Virus record (IMG/VR): IMGVR_UViG_3300027870_000347
Location: 1-22,803 of that record
Origin: a virus
Direction: 5' to 3' (one strand)
Length of the DNA stretch: 22,803 nt
Position 1 is the stretch's first letter, and each line of letters opens with the position of its first letter. Made by a program: the position numbers and the translations under genes. The notes beneath the pieces are model-generated. The model was not told the origin of the DNA. It saw nothing but the letters and a program-made list of their open reading frames with translations, and did no database searches. Below, one piece after another: positions 22,297 through 22,803 of this stretch.

Positions 22297-22600
22297 AGTC
22301 ATCCTCCATCATGGAATTCAGTTCGGTTACGGTCAGGCCCATCAGCGCGCAAAGCTGCTTGGCCAGATCGGCGCGACCGGCCTCATAGGCCAGGCGCACC
22401 GGATCGATCGGCGCGCCCTGGGGCACGCCGTGCTGGTAGATGTCCGGCTGGATCGCCAGAACGCCGCCGATGGCCAGCACATCGGTGGCCAGATCGGGCT
22501 CGGCCATGGCCGCGCGCGACCATCGCGCCGCTATGTCGGCCGCGACGGCCTTGGCCGGGAAAAGCGCGCGGATGATGCCGATACGGTCAAAGATCCTCAC
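22283..22600 (-). CDS. Small head-module protein, Bbp19-like
   Basis: The 105-aa product has a helical N-terminal half and a C-terminal part PIDPVRLAYEAGRADLAKQLCALMGLT (about 65-90) ending in an acidic tail. The F/Y-E-x-G-R-x-x-L-A-x-x-L pattern and position directly after the portal resemble the small Bbp19-type proteins of BPP-1-like phages, whose function is not established. The start is GTG, overlapping the portal stop as GTGA, with a GGGGGG run about 6 nt upstream; no ATG alternative exists near the N-terminus. The family link is a pattern-based suggestion. Confidence 0.6.
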   Translation of the reverse strand: MRIFDRIGIIRALFPAKAVAADIAARWSRAAMAEPDLATDVLAIGGVLAIQPDIYQHGVPQGAPIDPVRLAYEAGRADLAKQLCALMGLTVTELNSMMEDDYDVS

Positions 22601-22803
22601 TGCCCACCCCCCGGCTGCGCGCCCTGCATCAGGGCATGGGCCTGGGCCGCATCCTTCAGCGCCCCCGCCACCGGCTGGGCCATCTGGGCCATCTGCGCCG
22701 CCTGGTTCTGCTGGGCGCGCGCCTCGGCCAGCTTGTCGGCCGCATCGCGCGACCGAAGGATCCGCGCCGGCAGGCTCGGGCTGGCCTCATGCATGGCCTC
22801 GAT
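22597..22803 (-). CDS. Portal (head-tail connector) protein, C-terminal end only
   Basis: The open frame runs off the right edge, so only the last 68 residues are present. They begin IEAMHEASPSLPARILRS, then an Ala/Gln-rich helix with QQNQAAQMAQMAQP repeats, and end in Gly/Gln. This Q/A-rich tail after a SxxxPxRILRS-like segment is typical of the C-terminus of podovirus head-to-tail connecting proteins (portal family PF12236). The location immediately before the Bbp19-like and scaffold genes supports this. The portal is the dodecameric ring for DNA packaging and tail attachment. Confidence 0.75.
   Translation of the reverse strand: MEAMHEASPSLPARILRSRDAADKLAEARAQQNQAAQMAQMAQPVAGALKDAAQAHALMQGAQPGGGQ

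Overview
The window is part of a short-tailed (podovirus) phage or prophage genome. Every gene I can support lies on the minus strand, so the biological order runs from the right edge to the left edge. GC content is high, and the leading-strand codon use and protein style suggest an alphaproteobacterial host, possibly Rhodobacterales; that host call is inference only. No integrase, repressor, replication gene, tRNA, IS element or host gene is visible, so I cannot tell whether this is an integrated prophage or a free phage.

Layout in transcription order. (1) Head module, 22803-18657: C-terminal end of the portal protein, a small Bbp19-like protein, a scaffold with a poly-Ala tract, a 75-aa unknown, a lower-GC 219-aa accessory gene with its own strong ribosome binding site, then the major capsid protein and a Bbp16-like cement protein. 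The capsid set resembles Bordetella phage BPP-1. (2) Tail and ejection module, 18591-7668: tail tubular proteins A and B (T7 gp11/gp12-like), then T7 gp14- and gp15-like internal virion proteins, a 974-aa ejection protein fusing a tail-lysozyme domain to a ddrB/ParB-like polyvalent-protein module, and an 826-aa membrane-associated ejection protein. These genes are joined by 1-4-nt stop/start overlaps and are probably translationally coupled. (3) Adsorption module, 7671-1551: a T7 gp17-type fibre with a gp53-like C-terminal domain, two small accessory genes, a 579-aa protein with twin FN3-like repeats, and a 775-aa beta-helix spike with an Ig-like domain. (4) Lysis module, 1480-1: LydA-like holin, a second small two-helix membrane protein, a GH108 endolysin with an EF-hand-like loop, and a Rz-like inner-membrane spanin.

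The coding layout is dense. The only sizeable gap (20116-20385, 270 nt) sits upstream of the major capsid gene and is unusually rich in secondary structure: a 14-bp inverted repeat, an AT-rich dyad, a 7-bp-closed structure and a hairpin that buries the capsid Shine-Dalgarno sequence. Further hairpins follow the capsid, cement and spike genes, and a near-identical 18-nt direct repeat lies on each side of the capsid-cement pair. The best candidates for undescribed biology are this structured capsid leader and the lysozyme-ddrB ejection protein; the rest is a recognisable podovirus structural and lysis cluster. No diversity-generating retroelement was seen despite the BPP-1-like head genes.
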